Shown here piece after piece: positions 17,402-26,643 of a stretch of DNA of 64,000 bases. The first letter of the stretch is position 1; each line of letters begins with the position of its first letter. The DNA comes from Myxococcaceae bacterium (lineage in GTDB: Bacteria; Myxococcota; Myxococcia; Myxococcales; Myxococcaceae). The position numbers were made by a program, and so were the translations under genes. Location: contig JADGHL010000002.1 of NCBI GenBank assembly GCA_019686135.1, positions 47,640-111,639 on the forward strand, read 5' to 3'. A model generated the notes under the pieces. It was not told the DNA's origin, searched no databases, and worked only from the letters and a program-made list of their open reading frames with translations.

Positions 17402-18394
17402 ATGGTTCGTGAGGCTGCGCAGCGCCGACTCGGCCACGACGGCCCCGTCGTGTTTCCGATCGCGCTCGGGTGCATGGGGATGAGCGGGAGCTACGGCCCC
17501 TATGACGAGGCCGAGAGCATCGCCACGCTGCACGCCGCGCTGGATGCCGGGGTGAACTTGCTCGACACCGGCGACTTCTACGGCCACGGGCACAACGAGC
17601 TCCTCATCCGCCGCGCGCTCGAGGGCCGACGGGAGCGGCCGATGATCTCGGTGAAGTTCGGCGCGTTGCGTGCCCCGGACGGAAGCTGGCTCGGCTTCGA
17701 CGCAAGGCCGGCGGCGGTCAAGAACTTCTGCGCCTATTCGCTGCGGCGGCTCGGGGTGGAGACCATCGACATCTACCGGCCGGCGCGGCTGGACCCGAAC
17801 GTGCCAATCGAAGACACGATCGGAGCCATCGCGGATCTGGTGCGGGCCGGATACGTCCGCTACATCGGGCTCAGCGAGGTGGGTGTGGAGACGATCCGCC
17901 GCGCCCACCGCGTCCACCCGATCTGCGACCTGCAGATCGAATACTCCCTCGTCTCCCGCGGGCCCGAGCGGGCGATCTTCCCGGTGCTGCGGGAGCTGGG
18001 GATCGGCGTCACCGCGTACGGCGTGCTCTCGCGGGGCCTGCTCAGCGGGAGCACGCCGAGGCCCGGCCGCGACATGCGCGCGCAGCTGCCCCGGTTCAGC
18101 GGAGAGAACTTCGAACAGAACCGCCGGCTGGTGGACGAACTGGTGCGCGTGGCGCGGCACAAAAACGTCACGCCCACGCAGCTGGCGATCGCCTGGGCGC
18201 TGGCGAAGGGCCCGGACATCGTCCCGGTGATCGGCGCCCGGCGCCGCGCGCAGCTCAACGAGAGTCTGGGCGCGCTGGCGGTGTCGCTCACGCCCGACGA
18301 GCTCGCCGCGCTCGAGGAGGCCGTCCCGGCCCACGCGGTGAAGGGCGCCCGCTACGGTGAACAGCAGATGCAGCACCTCGACAGCGAGCACTGA
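17402..18394 (+). CDS. Aldo/keto reductase family oxidoreductase
   Basis: 330 residues with the NADPH-dependent (beta/alpha)8 reductase signature. Asp55 and Tyr60 (LLDTGDFYGHGHNE) and Lys85 (ISVKFG) of the catalytic tetrad are present. The usual His position is Ala128 (DIYRPARLDP), as I recall for a known subfamily of bacterial AKRs. The cofactor region (PVIGARRRAQLNESLGAL) is conserved. Substrate unknown. Start ATG 17402 is preferred over GTG 17396 because a GGGGGAGG ribosome site lies directly before it and would overlap the GTG. Confidence 0.85.
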   Translation: MVREAAQRRLGHDGPVVFPIALGCMGMSGSYGPYDEAESIATLHAALDAGVNLLDTGDFYGHGHNELLIRRALEGRRERPMISVKFGALRAPDGSWLGFDARPAAVKNFCAYSLRRLGVETIDIYRPARLDPNVPIEDTIGAIADLVRAGYVRYIGLSEVGVETIRRAHRVHPICDLQIEYSLVSRGPERAIFPVLRELGIGVTAYGVLSRGLLSGSTPRPGRDMRAQLPRFSGENFEQNRRLVDELVRVARHKNVTPTQLAIAWALAKGPDIVPVIGARRRAQLNESLGALAVSLTPDELAALEEAVPAHAVKGARYGEQQMQHLDSEH

Positions 18395-18456
18395 TCGCCT
18401 CACCGGATCCATCGCCCGCTCACAGGGGATCACGCTGCGCGTCATCCGGCCACGCC

Positions 18457-18484
18457 TTGACCGCCGAAGGCGGCGGCGTATGGT
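18457..18484 (+). promoter_or_regulatory. Candidate promoter for aldA
   Basis: TTGACC (18457-18462) and TATGGT (18479-18484) are separated by 16 bp and lie 36 bp before the GTG start of aldA. This is a reasonable vegetative-sigma match in otherwise very GC-rich DNA. Confidence 0.45.
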
Positions 18485-18520
18485 GCGCCGCCTTTCGTCC
18501 CCTCCCCTGGAGATACCGCC

Positions 18521-19744
18521 GTGATCATTGGAGTTCCGAAGGAAATCAAGACCCGCGAATACCGTGTCGGCATGGTGCCTGCTGGCGTAGCCGCGCTCAC
18601 GAAGAAGGGCCACACCGTCCTCGTGGAGAAGGGCGCCGGCATCGGCTCCGGCATCCCCGACTCGGAGTTCGAGCGCGTAGGCGCGACGATGATCAAGAGC
18701 GCGGATGAGGTCTGGCGCCGCGCAGAGATGATCGTCAAAGTCAAGGAGCCGCTGCCTCCCGAGTACACGCGGATGCAGCCCGGGCAGATCATCTACACGT
18801 ACTTCCACCTCTCCGGCGTGGATCCCGAGCTCACCCGGGTGCTGCTCCGGAAGAAGGTGGCGGCGGTCGCCTACGAGACCGTGCAGCTCGACGACGGATC
18901 GCTCCCGCTTCTGCGGCCCATGTCCGAGGTCGCCGGGAAGATGGCGATCCAGGTCGGCGCGGCGTCGCTGGAGAAGGAGCACGGCGGCAAGGGCATCCTC
19001 GTCGGCGGCGTGCCCGGCGTGCGGCGCGCGCGGGTGACGATCATCGGCGGCGGCGTGGTGGGCTCGAACGCGGCGAAGGTCGCGGTGGGGATGGGCGCGG
19101 ACGTCACCATCCTCGACAAGAACGTGAACCAGCTCGCGTACCTCGACGACGTGTTCCTCGGGCGGGCGAACGTGATCTTCTCCGACATGGAGACGATCGC
19201 CGAGGCGGTGCGCGAGGCCGACCTGGTCGTCGGCGCGGTGCTCGTCCCGGGCGCGGCGGCGCCGAAGTTGGTCAGCGAGGAGCTCATCAAGCAGATGTCG
19301 CCGGGATCGGTGGTGGTGGACGTGGCGGTGGATCAGGGCGGCTGCATCGAGACCTGCAAGCCGACCACCCACGACAACCCCACCTTCGAGAAGCACGGGG
19401 TGATCCACTACTGCGTGGCCAACATGCCGGGCGCGGTGCCCCGCACCTCGACGTTCGCGCTCACCAACGTCACCCTCCCCTACGCGGAGCTGATCGCCAA
19501 CAAGGGGCTGCGCGAGGCGGTGAAGTCGAATCGCGCGCTCGCCCGCGGCGTGAACACGCTCGATGGCCACTGCACCTACGAGGCGGTCGCGCACGACCTG
19601 GGTTACGACTACGTGCCGCTGGAGGACGTGCTGAACGGCACGGCGCCTGAGCCGAAGGCGCCTGCGCCGAAGACCAGCGGCAAGAAGACCGCGCGGCGCG
19701 AGGTGCGCGTCTCGGCGAAGGTGGCGCGCGAGCGGGCGCGGTAG
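18521..19744 (+). CDS. aldA: Alanine dehydrogenase (AldA)
   Basis: 407 residues from GTG 18521. Catalyses reversible NAD-dependent deamination of L-alanine to pyruvate. The N-terminal motif [19 protein letters not shown] and the nucleotide site [15 protein letters not shown] are typical, and [16 protein letters not shown] is a family signature. A ~35-residue Lys/Arg/Pro-rich tail ([16 protein letters not shown] onward) extends beyond the usual ~370 residues. In M. xanthus aldA is adjacent to rpoE1 and affects development, and the order aldA-rpoE1 is the same here. A terminator follows. Confidence 0.9.
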   Translation: MIIGVPKEIKTREYRVGMVPAGVAALTKKGHTVLVEKGAGIGSGIPDSEFERVGATMIKSADEVWRRAEMIVKVKEPLPPEYTRMQPGQIIYTYFHLSGVDPELTRVLLRKKVAAVAYETVQLDDGSLPLLRPMSEVAGKMAIQVGAASLEKEHGGKGILVGGVPGVRRARVTIIGGGVVGSNAAKVAVGMGADVTILDKNVNQLAYLDDVFLGRANVIFSDMETIAEAVREADLVVGAVLVPGAAAPKLVSEELIKQMSPGSVVVDVAVDQGGCIETCKPTTHDNPTFEKHGVIHYCVANMPGAVPRTSTFALTNVTLPYAELIANKGLREAVKSNRALARGVNTLDGHCTYEAVAHDLGYDYVPLEDVLNGTAPEPKAPAPKTSGKKTARREVRVSAKVARERAR

Positions 19745-19768
19745 CAGAGCTTTTCAAAGGGTTCAGGC

Positions 19769-19796
19769 GGGCGCATCGCCACGTGGCGGTGCGCCC
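19769..19796 (+). terminator. Intrinsic terminator after aldA
   Basis: GGGCGCATCGCC (19769-19780) and GGCGGTGCGCCC (19785-19796) form a 12-bp stem with one G-T pair and an ACGT loop, followed by the weak tail gtttcatt. It lies 24 bp after the aldA stop. Confidence 0.7.
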
Positions 19797-20133
19797 GTTT
19801 CATTGTCTGCGCAGGCGGGCAGGCATCGGCGCTGCCAACGTGCCGCGCGCATGCACCAGGGCTGTGACACTCTGTCGCAGCTCCGAACCGCCCGAGCGGA
19901 TAAACCTTTGAAACCGCTCGTGCGTTCAAGTCACCCGATACGGGCGCACCGGTTGCAGGGTGTCGCCGCGTCAAAGGGAAAACGAGCGGCCGGCGGGCGG
20001 GCAGGCGGGCGCGGAAATGGAATCGCGCCGGGCCGAAAGCGTCTTACCGGGTCATCGTAAGGCAATCGGGCGGGCGGCGTTGCGGTGCGTGTTCAGGTGC
20101 GTACATTTTATTTCGAGGATTTCAAAGGCCACC
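19797..20133. other. Long leader region upstream of the ECF sigma gene
   Basis: A gene-free stretch of ~337 bp (about 390 bp counted from the aldA stop). It holds a possible ECF-type -35/-10 pair (GGAATC at 20019-20024, CGTCTT at 20040-20045) and a separate sigma-70-like pair described next. Upstream in-frame codons could extend the sigma protein, but the extension is Arg/Gly-rich and unlike the family. I see no riboswitch or small RNA that I can name. Confidence 0.4.
20080..20107 (+). promoter_or_regulatory. Candidate promoter for the sigma/anti-sigma/frzS block
   Basis: TTGCGG (20080-20085) and TACATT (20102-20107) are separated by 16 bp, within the only AT-rich patch (tacattttattt), 27 bp before the sigma start. 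It would give a short leader with AAAGG before ATG 20134. Confidence 0.35.
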
Positions 20134-20781
20134 ATGCTCGACTTTCGCCACAACAACCGGACCAAGCGGGAATTCGAGGAGCTCGCGCTCGCGCACCTCG
20201 ACCCGCTCTATTCGGCCGCGCTGCGCCTGACCAAGAACGAGCGCGACGCCGAGGACCTGGTCCAGGACACCTGCATGCGGGCGTACCGCTTCTTCGACAA
20301 GTTCGAGCGCGGTACCAACATGAAGGCGTGGCTCTTCAAGATCCTCACCAACACCTTCATCAACAAATACCGGCGGAAGGTGAAGGAGCGCTCCGTGGTG
20401 GAGGGCTCCGAGCGTGAGGCCGTCCACGAGCGCTTCGTCAGCCGGGACGCGACCGACTTCGCCGCCAACCCCGAGCAGTTCTTCTTCGACCGGCTTTTGT
20501 CCGACGACGTGCTCCGGTCGATCGACGCGCTCCCGATCGACTTCCGCCTGGTGGTGATCCTCGCGGACCTCCAGGAGTTCTCCTACAAGGAGATCGCCGA
20601 GATCCTCGAGTGTCCGGTGGGCACCGTGATGAGCCGGCTGTTCCGGGGACGGAAGCTGCTGCAGAAGACGCTCCGGGATTACGCGCAGGGCACCGGTGTT
20701 CTTGCGGCCGACGAAGAGGTCAGGGCCTCCGGCTCCGCACCGGTCGACATCGCCGAATACCGGCGACGCAAGGCCGGGTAG
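20134..20781 (+). CDS. rpoE1: RpoE1-like ECF sigma factor
   Basis: 215 residues. Sigma region 2 spans ~15-90 ([41 protein letters not shown]), with [17 protein letters not shown] as region 2.3-2.4. Region 4 spans ~145-200 ([44 protein letters not shown]), the helix-turn-helix that reads the -35 element. It directs RNA polymerase to a stress- or motility-related regulon. In M. xanthus the RpoE1 sigma is linked to motility behaviour and was found through an interaction with FrzZ. The anti-sigma gene follows by ~70 bp. Confidence 0.85.
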   Translation: MLDFRHNNRTKREFEELALAHLDPLYSAALRLTKNERDAEDLVQDTCMRAYRFFDKFERGTNMKAWLFKILTNTFINKYRRKVKERSVVEGSEREAVHERFVSRDATDFAANPEQFFFDRLLSDDVLRSIDALPIDFRLVVILADLQEFSYKEIAEILECPVGTVMSRLFRGRKLLQKTLRDYAQGTGVLAADEEVRASGSAPVDIAEYRRRKAG

Positions 20782-20852
20782 ACTGGTCCGGAACGGGTGC
20801 TCGGATCTCTTCCGGGCAAAGGGCCCATGGATCCGAGACCGGCTGCGCGGAC

Positions 20853-21707
20853 ATGACGTGTGAGGATCTCGACACGCTCCTCCATCCGTTCGTGGACGGG
20901 GAGTTCGATGACGCCGAACGGCTCGTGGTGGAGACCCACCTTTCCACCTGCACCGACTGTTCCCGGAAGGTCGTATCCCTCCGTCAGTACAAGCAGGCGA
21001 TCCGCGCGCGCGTGGACGAAGCGCCCGTCTCCCACGCGCCGGATTCGCTGCGCCAGAACCTGATCGCCGGGCTCCACCGCGAACAGCGCGCCCGCACCTG
21101 GCGCCAGATCCTCGCGATGGGCTCCGCCGCGGCGGTGGCGATCGCCGCCGGCGCGGTGACTTGGTCGCTGATACCCAGAGCCCGCGAGCGCTTCGTGATG
21201 GATGCCGCCCGCCGCCACGCTCGCGCGCTCCCGCCGGAGATCCGCGCCGCGCACGATGAGATCGAACGCTGGTTCGGCGGGAAGCTGGACCACCGCGTGC
21301 CGGTGCCGCGCTTTGCCAACACGACCCTCTCCGGCGCGCGGCTGTCGAACGTGGAGGAGAAACCCGCCGCGTACATCCGCTACGAGAAGCGCGATCCGAA
21401 GGACGGCGCGAACCGCAGCATCGGGCTCTTCGTGTTCGACGACGTGGACGACGACGTGGACGCCCAGCCGCTCCCCGCGGTCGCGGTCGAACGTCAGGCC
21501 GGCTACAACGTGGCGCTCTGGCGAGACGGCGAGATCGTCTACGAGATGGTTACGGATCTCGATGAACAGGACATCCTCGACCTGCTCGCAGCCCAGCAGC
21601 GCGGGGCCGCATCGGCCAGGCTTCCGGCCACCTCCCCCACTCCGCCGCCTCTGCCGTCTGCGCCCGTTCCGGATCTGAAAGTCACGCCGGCCTCCCTACA
21701 GCGCTGA
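20853..21707 (+). CDS. Zinc-finger anti-sigma factor, membrane anchored
   Basis: 284 residues. The N-terminal ~70 residues are a zinc-binding anti-sigma domain with the H-x3-C-x2-C motif (ETHLSTCTDCSRK), which binds the partner ECF sigma. One membrane segment (LAMGSAAAVAIAAGAVTWSLIP, ~90-112) places the remaining ~170 residues outside the cytoplasm. That part is beta-rich (WFGGKLDHRVPVPRF, YNVALWRDGEIVYEMVTDL) with a Pro-rich tail. It is the expected regulator of the adjacent sigma factor. Release presumably depends on an extracytoplasmic signal (inference). Confidence 0.85.
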   Translation: MTCEDLDTLLHPFVDGEFDDAERLVVETHLSTCTDCSRKVVSLRQYKQAIRARVDEAPVSHAPDSLRQNLIAGLHREQRARTWRQILAMGSAAAVAIAAGAVTWSLIPRARERFVMDAARRHARALPPEIRAAHDEIERWFGGKLDHRVPVPRFANTTLSGARLSNVEEKPAAYIRYEKRDPKDGANRSIGLFVFDDVDDDVDAQPLPAVAVERQAGYNVALWRDGEIVYEMVTDLDEQDILDLLAAQQRGAASARLPATSPTPPPLPSAPVPDLKVTPASLQR

Positions 21708-21783
21708 CGTCCGCCCGTGCTCCGTGGTGCGGGGCGAGGGTTTGACGCTCCAGATCCACCCCGGTAGCCTCGGCGCAACTCCA

Positions 21784-23562
21784 ATGTCCAGGAACATCCT
21801 CATCGTCGAAAGCGACCCGGCCCTCTCCCAGACCATGAAGGCCGAGCTCGAACGGAAGGGCTTCACCGTCAGCGAGACGTCCGACGGCAAAGGCTCCATC
21901 GAGCTCATCCGGCGTCAGCGGCCGGATCTGGTGGTGATGGGGGTCGAGCTCTCCGCCGGGCAGAACGGCTACATCCTGTGCGGCAAGCTCAAGAAGGACG
22001 ACGAGCTCAAGAGCGTGCCGATCGTCATCGTCGGCAACGCGGACGGGTTCGCGCAGCACCGGAAGCTGAAGACCCGCGCGGACGATTATGTGGCCAAACC
22101 CGTGGACACGACGGCGCTGGTGAACGCGGTGGGGAACCTGATCGGCTTCCCAGAGGCCGCTTCCGACGAGGTGGACGAGAGCATCTCCCTCTCCGACTTG
22201 GTCGACGACGACGAACCGCAGACCGGCGAGTTCGCCGCGGAGGAGATCGCGGTCGAAGAGGAGAACCCGGGGACGGTGCAGGGCGATCCGGACCTGGACA
22301 TGCTGGACGCGGCGTTCGAGGGCGCCACCGGCGGCGCGAGCTCCGAGAGCACTCAGGCCGCCTCGGAGGACGACACCGCGCTGGATGCGCTGGAGGCGCT
22401 CGGCAGCGACGAAGAGGAGACGGCGGTGGTCCTCGAGGAGGACACCGCGGACAGCGCGCTGGACAGCCTGGGCGCGGACGATGGCGACGGCTCCGCCGAT
22501 CGCACCATGGTCGCCTTCGTCCCCGATCTCCCCCCGGAGGAGCCGCCCCGGAACATGCAGGCGATCTCTCCGCCGCTTTCTTCGACCGCGAAGGCGGGCA
22601 CCGCCTCCGGTGCGGACGCCGCCGAGCTGCGCAGCCTCCGGGCGAAGGTGACCGAGCTGGAGCGCGCCGCCCGCGAGGCGGAGGAGCGCGCCCGCGAGCT
22701 CGAAGAACGCACCCGCGACCTGGAGGATCAGCTCGCCGCAAAGGCCGCCGAAGCGGACGCGGCGAAGTCCGCGGCGTCCGGCGCCTCCAGCAAGGAGGTG
22801 TTCGCCCTAAGGGAAGCGGCGAACAAGAAGGACAAGGAGATCCTCCGCCTCAAGAGCGAGGCCAACGAGAAGGACAACGAGATCGTCGAGCTGCGGGACA
22901 AGGTGCTCCAGCTCGAACAGCAGCTCTCCGAGACCTCCGGGGACATGGCGCGCAAGGACGCGCAGATCAAGACGCTCAGCCAGAAGGCCGAACAGCTGCA
23001 GAACGAACGCAGGCGGTTCGACCAGCAGCTGCTCGCCGCGAAGGAGGAGGCCCGGAGCGCCAGCGCCCAGCTCTCCACGGTCCAGAGCGAGCTCGACGAC
23101 GTGCGCGCCCAGCTGGAGGCGGCCCAGTCCGAGCTGCAGAACCTGCGCACCCGGTCGGGCGATCTGGAGAGCGAGCTGCGCGCCGCCAGGGACGAGGCCA
23201 GCGAGCTCCGCCGCGAGGTGGAGGACCTCCGCGCGTCCAATGAGTCCGCCCGGCGCGAGGCCGAAGACGCCCGTAGCCAGCTGGACCAGGCGCAGATCGA
23301 TCTCGACGCCGCGAAGAACCAGATCGCCACCCAGGCCACCGCCTTCGCGGAGGAGGCCGCGTCGCTGCGCCGGCGGATCTCCGAGCTGGAGGAGGCCGCG
23401 CAGAAGCACGAGGACCGGCTCACGCGCTTCTACGCGAAGATCAAGGACGACGAGAAGATCCGCGAGAAGACGCGCAAGGCGCTGGCGATCGCCCTGCAGC
23501 TTCTGGACGAACAGCAGCAGGCGCAGGTGGAGATCGACGTCGACGAGCCGGCCGAAGCCTGA
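21784..23562 (+). CDS. frzS: FrzS-like pseudo-receiver with long coiled coil
   Basis: 592 residues. Residues 1-125 form a receiver-like domain (ILIVESDPALSQ), but the phospho-acceptor Asp is replaced by Gly53 (DLVVMGVELSAGQNGY), so it is a pseudo-receiver as in M. xanthus FrzS. The CGKLKKDDELKSVPIVI and AQHRKLKTRADDYVAKPVD segments are strongly FrzS-like. An acidic linker (~130-280) precedes a heptad-rich coiled coil (~285-590). FrzS localises to cell poles and is required for type-IV-pilus-dependent motility. ATG 21784 is chosen because the domain begins there. Confidence 0.92.
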   Translation: MSRNILIVESDPALSQTMKAELERKGFTVSETSDGKGSIELIRRQRPDLVVMGVELSAGQNGYILCGKLKKDDELKSVPIVIVGNADGFAQHRKLKTRADDYVAKPVDTTALVNAVGNLIGFPEAASDEVDESISLSDLVDDDEPQTGEFAAEEIAVEEENPGTVQGDPDLDMLDAAFEGATGGASSESTQAASEDDTALDALEALGSDEEETAVVLEEDTADSALDSLGADDGDGSADRTMVAFVPDLPPEEPPRNMQAISPPLSSTAKAGTASGADAAELRSLRAKVTELERAAREAEERARELEERTRDLEDQLAAKAAEADAAKSAASGASSKEVFALREAANKKDKEILRLKSEANEKDNEIVELRDKVLQLEQQLSETSGDMARKDAQIKTLSQKAEQLQNERRRFDQQLLAAKEEARSASAQLSTVQSELDDVRAQLEAAQSELQNLRTRSGDLESELRAARDEASELRREVEDLRASNESARREAEDARSQLDQAQIDLDAAKNQIATQATAFAEEAASLRRRISELEEAAQKHEDRLTRFYAKIKDDEKIREKTRKALAIALQLLDEQQQAQVEIDVDEPAEA

Positions 23563-23574
23563 GCCGGCCGCCCC

Positions 23575-24708
23575 TCAGTGCTCCTTCTTCGGGGCGGTCT
23601 TCTTTTCGATCATCTTCTTCGCCTGCTGCGCCACGCCGGACGGGACGTTGCGGTCGCGGGCGAGATCCTTCACGTCGGAGTCGCGCAGCGTGGCGAGGAA
23701 GCGGAAGGCCAGCGCCATGGGCGTCTTGGGGTTCTTCACGAGCGCCAGCTTGATCCGGTAGTCCTTCGTCCAGTCGCGGTTGTTGTAGATCACCCGGAGC
23801 ACGTCGTCGTTCACCGCGCGGTTGTTGGCGCACATGAGGACCTCACCGTCGGTGATCCGCGGGCTGCGGATGGCGGCGGTGGCCACCAGCTTGTTGGTGT
23901 CGCGCAGAAGCAGCGTCCGCGCCTCCTTGTTGCCCCGGGTGGCCAGGCGGATCTTCTCGGCGATGCTCATTTTCATGATCCGCTGGGTGAGGGTGAGCCG
24001 CTTGCCCTCCTCCATCGGCCCCGCGTTCTCGTTGTTGAGCTCGGAGAACTCCGCCAGGACCTCGTCCGCAGTGGGGCCCTGGTCCACCGGCTTCTCCGCC
24101 GCCTCCGGACCGAACAGGCGGATCCGCGCCTCTTTCATCTGCGGCACGTCCGGCAGGTCCAGCCCGCTGCGCACCGCGAAGTCGCACACCCCGTCCACCA
24201 GTGCCGCGCTGGCGTTGGGGTTGAGGCAGAGCTGCCGGATGATGTCGCCGTGGCGCAGGATGCGGAGCTGGTTCTGGGCGATGATCTCCGCCAGCCGCGC
24301 GCTGGCGTTCAGGGTGATCGCCGCCACGTCCTCATCCGGCGTGCTGCCGTTGAGGATCAGCATCTCTGCGTAGACCTCCTTGTCCTTGAGGGTGCGGAGC
24401 ATGAACCCCAGGACGGGCGGAGCCAGCGACTCGTCGCGCAGCGCGGAGGCGAGGATCCGGTCCGGCAGCGTGGCGGCGGTCTTGAGGGCGGTCTCCCGGA
24501 CGGCGGTGTCCGGATCGAAGGTGAGCATGAACAGCGCGCCCACCATGTCGGAGGGCGACATCGGCACGAGCGATTTGGCCGCCATCATCCGCAGCGGCAC
24601 GGGCACCTTGGGGTCGACGTGCTTGCGGAGATTGGGAGGGAGAAAGTCGCTGGTGATCGGACAGGCGCCCATCTCGACCGCCGCGGGCTGATCGACGGGT
24701 TCGCTCAT
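23575..24708 (-). CDS. Helical-repeat (HEAT/ARM-like) protein, unknown function
   Basis: 377 residues from ATG 24708. Built of repeating helical pairs ([93 protein letters not shown]), which is typical of armadillo/HEAT scaffolds. It ends in a Lys-rich tail. There are no catalytic motifs. It is translationally coupled to coaX by an ATGA overlap and converges on frzS with only 12 bp between. A protein-interaction role is likely, but the partner is unknown. Confidence 0.7.
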   Translation of the reverse strand: MSEPVDQPAAVEMGACPITSDFLPPNLRKHVDPKVPVPLRMMAAKSLVPMSPSDMVGALFMLTFDPDTAVRETALKTAATLPDRILASALRDESLAPPVLGFMLRTLKDKEVYAEMLILNGSTPDEDVAAITLNASARLAEIIAQNQLRILRHGDIIRQLCLNPNASAALVDGVCDFAVRSGLDLPDVPQMKEARIRLFGPEAAEKPVDQGPTADEVLAEFSELNNENAGPMEEGKRLTLTQRIMKMSIAEKIRLATRGNKEARTLLLRDTNKLVATAAIRSPRITDGEVLMCANNRAVNDDVLRVIYNNRDWTKDYRIKLALVKNPKTPMALAFRFLATLRDSDVKDLARDRNVPSGVAQQAKKMIEKKTAPKKEH

Positions 24709-25475
24709 GACGCGTGGTTCCTCCAATAGATGAGGCGCAAGCCCTCCAGGGTGAGGAACTCGTCGACCTCGGAGATCGCCCGCGACTCGGCGGCGATCAG
24801 CGGCGCTAGGCCGCCGGTGGCGACCACCTTCACCTCGAAGCCGAGCTCCTCCCGCATCCGGGCGCAGATCCCGTCCACCAGCCCCACGTACCCATAGACG
24901 AGGCCGGACTGCATCGAATGGACGGTGTTCTTCCCCACCACGTGCGGCGGACGGCTGAACTCCACCCGCGGGAGCTTGGAGGCGTGGGTGAACAGCGCGT
25001 CCATGGAGATGACGATGCCCGGGCAGATCGACCCGCCGAGGTACTCCCCCTTCGGGGTGACCACGTCGAAGGTGGTGGCCGTGCCGAAGTCCACGACGAT
25101 CAACCCCTGCTTGTGCTTCTCCCAAGCAGCGACCGCGTTGACGATCCGGTCCGCCCCCACCTCGCGCGGGTTGTCGTAGAGGATGGGCATCCCGGTCTTC
25201 ACACCCGGGCCGACGAACATCGGCTTGCAGTGGAAGTAACGCTCGCTCATCCGTTCGAGGTTGAGCTGCATGGGCGGGACGACGCTGGAGACAGCCACCG
25301 CGTCCACTTGCCCCGGGTCCAGCTTCTGCCAGGAGAACAGCTCGCGGACGAGGATCCCGTACTCGTCGGCGGTCCGGCCGGGGTTCGTTTCCAGGCGCCA
25401 GTGCGACAACAGCTGCTTGCCGTCGTACGCGCCCAGCACCGTGTTCGTGTTTCCGACGTCGATCGCCAGCAGCAT
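24705..25475 (-). CDS. coaX: Type III pantothenate kinase
   Basis: 256 residues from ATG 25475. ATP-dependent phosphorylation of pantothenate, the first committed step of coenzyme A synthesis. ASKHA-fold motifs are clear: phosphate-1 DVGNTNT near the start, pantothenate-site [15 protein letters not shown], phosphate-2 [13 protein letters not shown], and adenosine motif [12 protein letters not shown]. Length and motifs are canonical. It lies between birA and the helical-repeat gene, with an ATGA junction to the latter. The birA-coaX pairing is common in bacteria. Confidence 0.95.
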   Translation of the reverse strand: MLLAIDVGNTNTVLGAYDGKQLLSHWRLETNPGRTADEYGILVRELFSWQKLDPGQVDAVAVSSVVPPMQLNLERMSERYFHCKPMFVGPGVKTGMPILYDNPREVGADRIVNAVAAWEKHKQGLIVVDFGTATTFDVVTPKGEYLGGSICPGIVISMDALFTHASKLPRVEFSRPPHVVGKNTVHSMQSGLVYGYVGLVDGICARMREELGFEVKVVATGGLAPLIAAESRAISEVDEFLTLEGLRLIYWRNHAS

Positions 25476-25518
25476 TGCGGCGCGCAGCTTAGATGACTTC
25501 GCCGCCGGTGGGGCGCCG

Positions 25519-26550
25519 CTACTGATGCGGGCTCTGGGTCCGCAGCTGTTCGACGTCCCCGGCAATCACCCGCTCGGTGGTCCCCTCCCGGGTCCGCACC
25601 AGCAACGCGCCGGTCTCGTCGATGTCCTCGGCCATACCGGTGAACTCGCGGCGCTCGGTCTTCACGAGGACGTCACGGCCCAGGGTGATGGACAGCTTCC
25701 GCCAGGCGCTCCGGACGGGCTCGAAGCCCTCCCGCTGGTGCACGTCCAGCCACTGCTCCAGGCGGGTGAACAGCGCCGCGGCGAACAGCGCGCGCGGCAC
25801 CTTCTGGCCCCGGGCCTCGGCCAGGGAGGTGGCCACCTCTGCGACCTCGGGCGGGAAGTCCGTCTTCTTCGCGTTGAGGTTCACCCCGACGCCCAGGATG
25901 ACGAAGTGGACCTGCTCCGGTTCGGCGGACAGCTCGGTGAGGATCCCCGCGACCTTCCTTCCGCCGATCTGCAGGTCGTTCGGCCACTTGATCCCCGCGT
26001 CCCCTCCGGCCTCGCGGAGCGTCTCGGCCACGGCCACCGCGGCCACCAGCGTCAGCTCGGGCGCGCGCTGCGGCGGCAGCTCCGGGCGCAGCACCGCCGA
26101 GAAGTAGAGGTTGAGGCCGGGCGGGGAGATCCAGTTGCGGCCGCGGCGGCCGCGCCCCTGCGTCTGGCGCTCGGTGATGACGACCTCGCCGTGGAAGGCG
26201 CCCTCCTGGGCGAGCCGGAAGGCGAAGTCGTTCGTCGACGGCAGCTCCTCCCGGTAGTGCACTGTGCGGCCGAGGTCGTGGGTGTTGAGCAACGGCTGCA
26301 GCTCCAGCGGGGTGAGGCGATCCGGGATCTCCACCAGCCGGTAGCCACGCGAGGGGACGGCGTCGATGCGGTAGCCCTTGTCCCTCAGCGACGCGACGCA
26401 CTTCCACACGGCCGTGCGCGACAGCCCGAGCTTGCCGGAGAGCGCCTCTCCGGAAGTGAAGTCCTCTCCCCCGTCGGCAAGGAAGGACAACACCAGCTCT
26501 TCGGTGGTCTGCTCCACGGTGGACAAGGCTACGTAGCCCCCCTCATCCAA
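25519..26550 (-). CDS. birA: Biotin-acetyl-CoA-carboxylase ligase / biotin repressor
   Basis: Up to 343 residues. An N-terminal winged helix (~20-75: [28 protein letters not shown]) is followed by a biotin protein ligase domain with the ATP/biotin loop GRGRRGRNW and the substrate segment [18 protein letters not shown], then a C-terminal SH3-like domain ([17 protein letters not shown]). It attaches biotin to BCCP and may also repress transcription through the helix-turn-helix. There is no ATG before the domain. TTG 26550, TTG 26526 or GTG 26517 could start it, so the N-terminus is uncertain. Its stop is 43 bp before coaX. Confidence 0.93.
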   Translation of the reverse strand: MDEGGYVALSTVEQTTEELVLSFLADGGEDFTSGEALSGKLGLSRTAVWKCVASLRDKGYRIDAVPSRGYRLVEIPDRLTPLELQPLLNTHDLGRTVHYREELPSTNDFAFRLAQEGAFHGEVVITERQTQGRGRRGRNWISPPGLNLYFSAVLRPELPPQRAPELTLVAAVAVAETLREAGGDAGIKWPNDLQIGGRKVAGILTELSAEPEQVHFVILGVGVNLNAKKTDFPPEVAEVATSLAEARGQKVPRALFAAALFTRLEQWLDVHQREGFEPVRSAWRKLSITLGRDVLVKTERREFTGMAEDIDETGALLVRTREGTTERVIAGDVEQLRTQSPHQ

Positions 26551-26643
26551 TCAACCGCTCGCCACGCGCGCACACGCCCTCACCCGCGCCCGTCCGCCTG
26601 CTCTCTGCGGCGTTCCGTTCGACGGTGCCGACAAGGTGTGCAT

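Noticed and set aside
20019..20045. ECF-type promoter (GGAATC / CGTCTT) for sigma autoregulation
   Set aside because: Only a loose match to ECF consensus and over 85 bp from the start; kept only as a mention.
19960..20133. 58-residue N-terminal extension of the ECF sigma factor
   Set aside because: The extension is Arg/Gly-rich, unlike sigma region 1 of the family, and includes the best promoter candidate.
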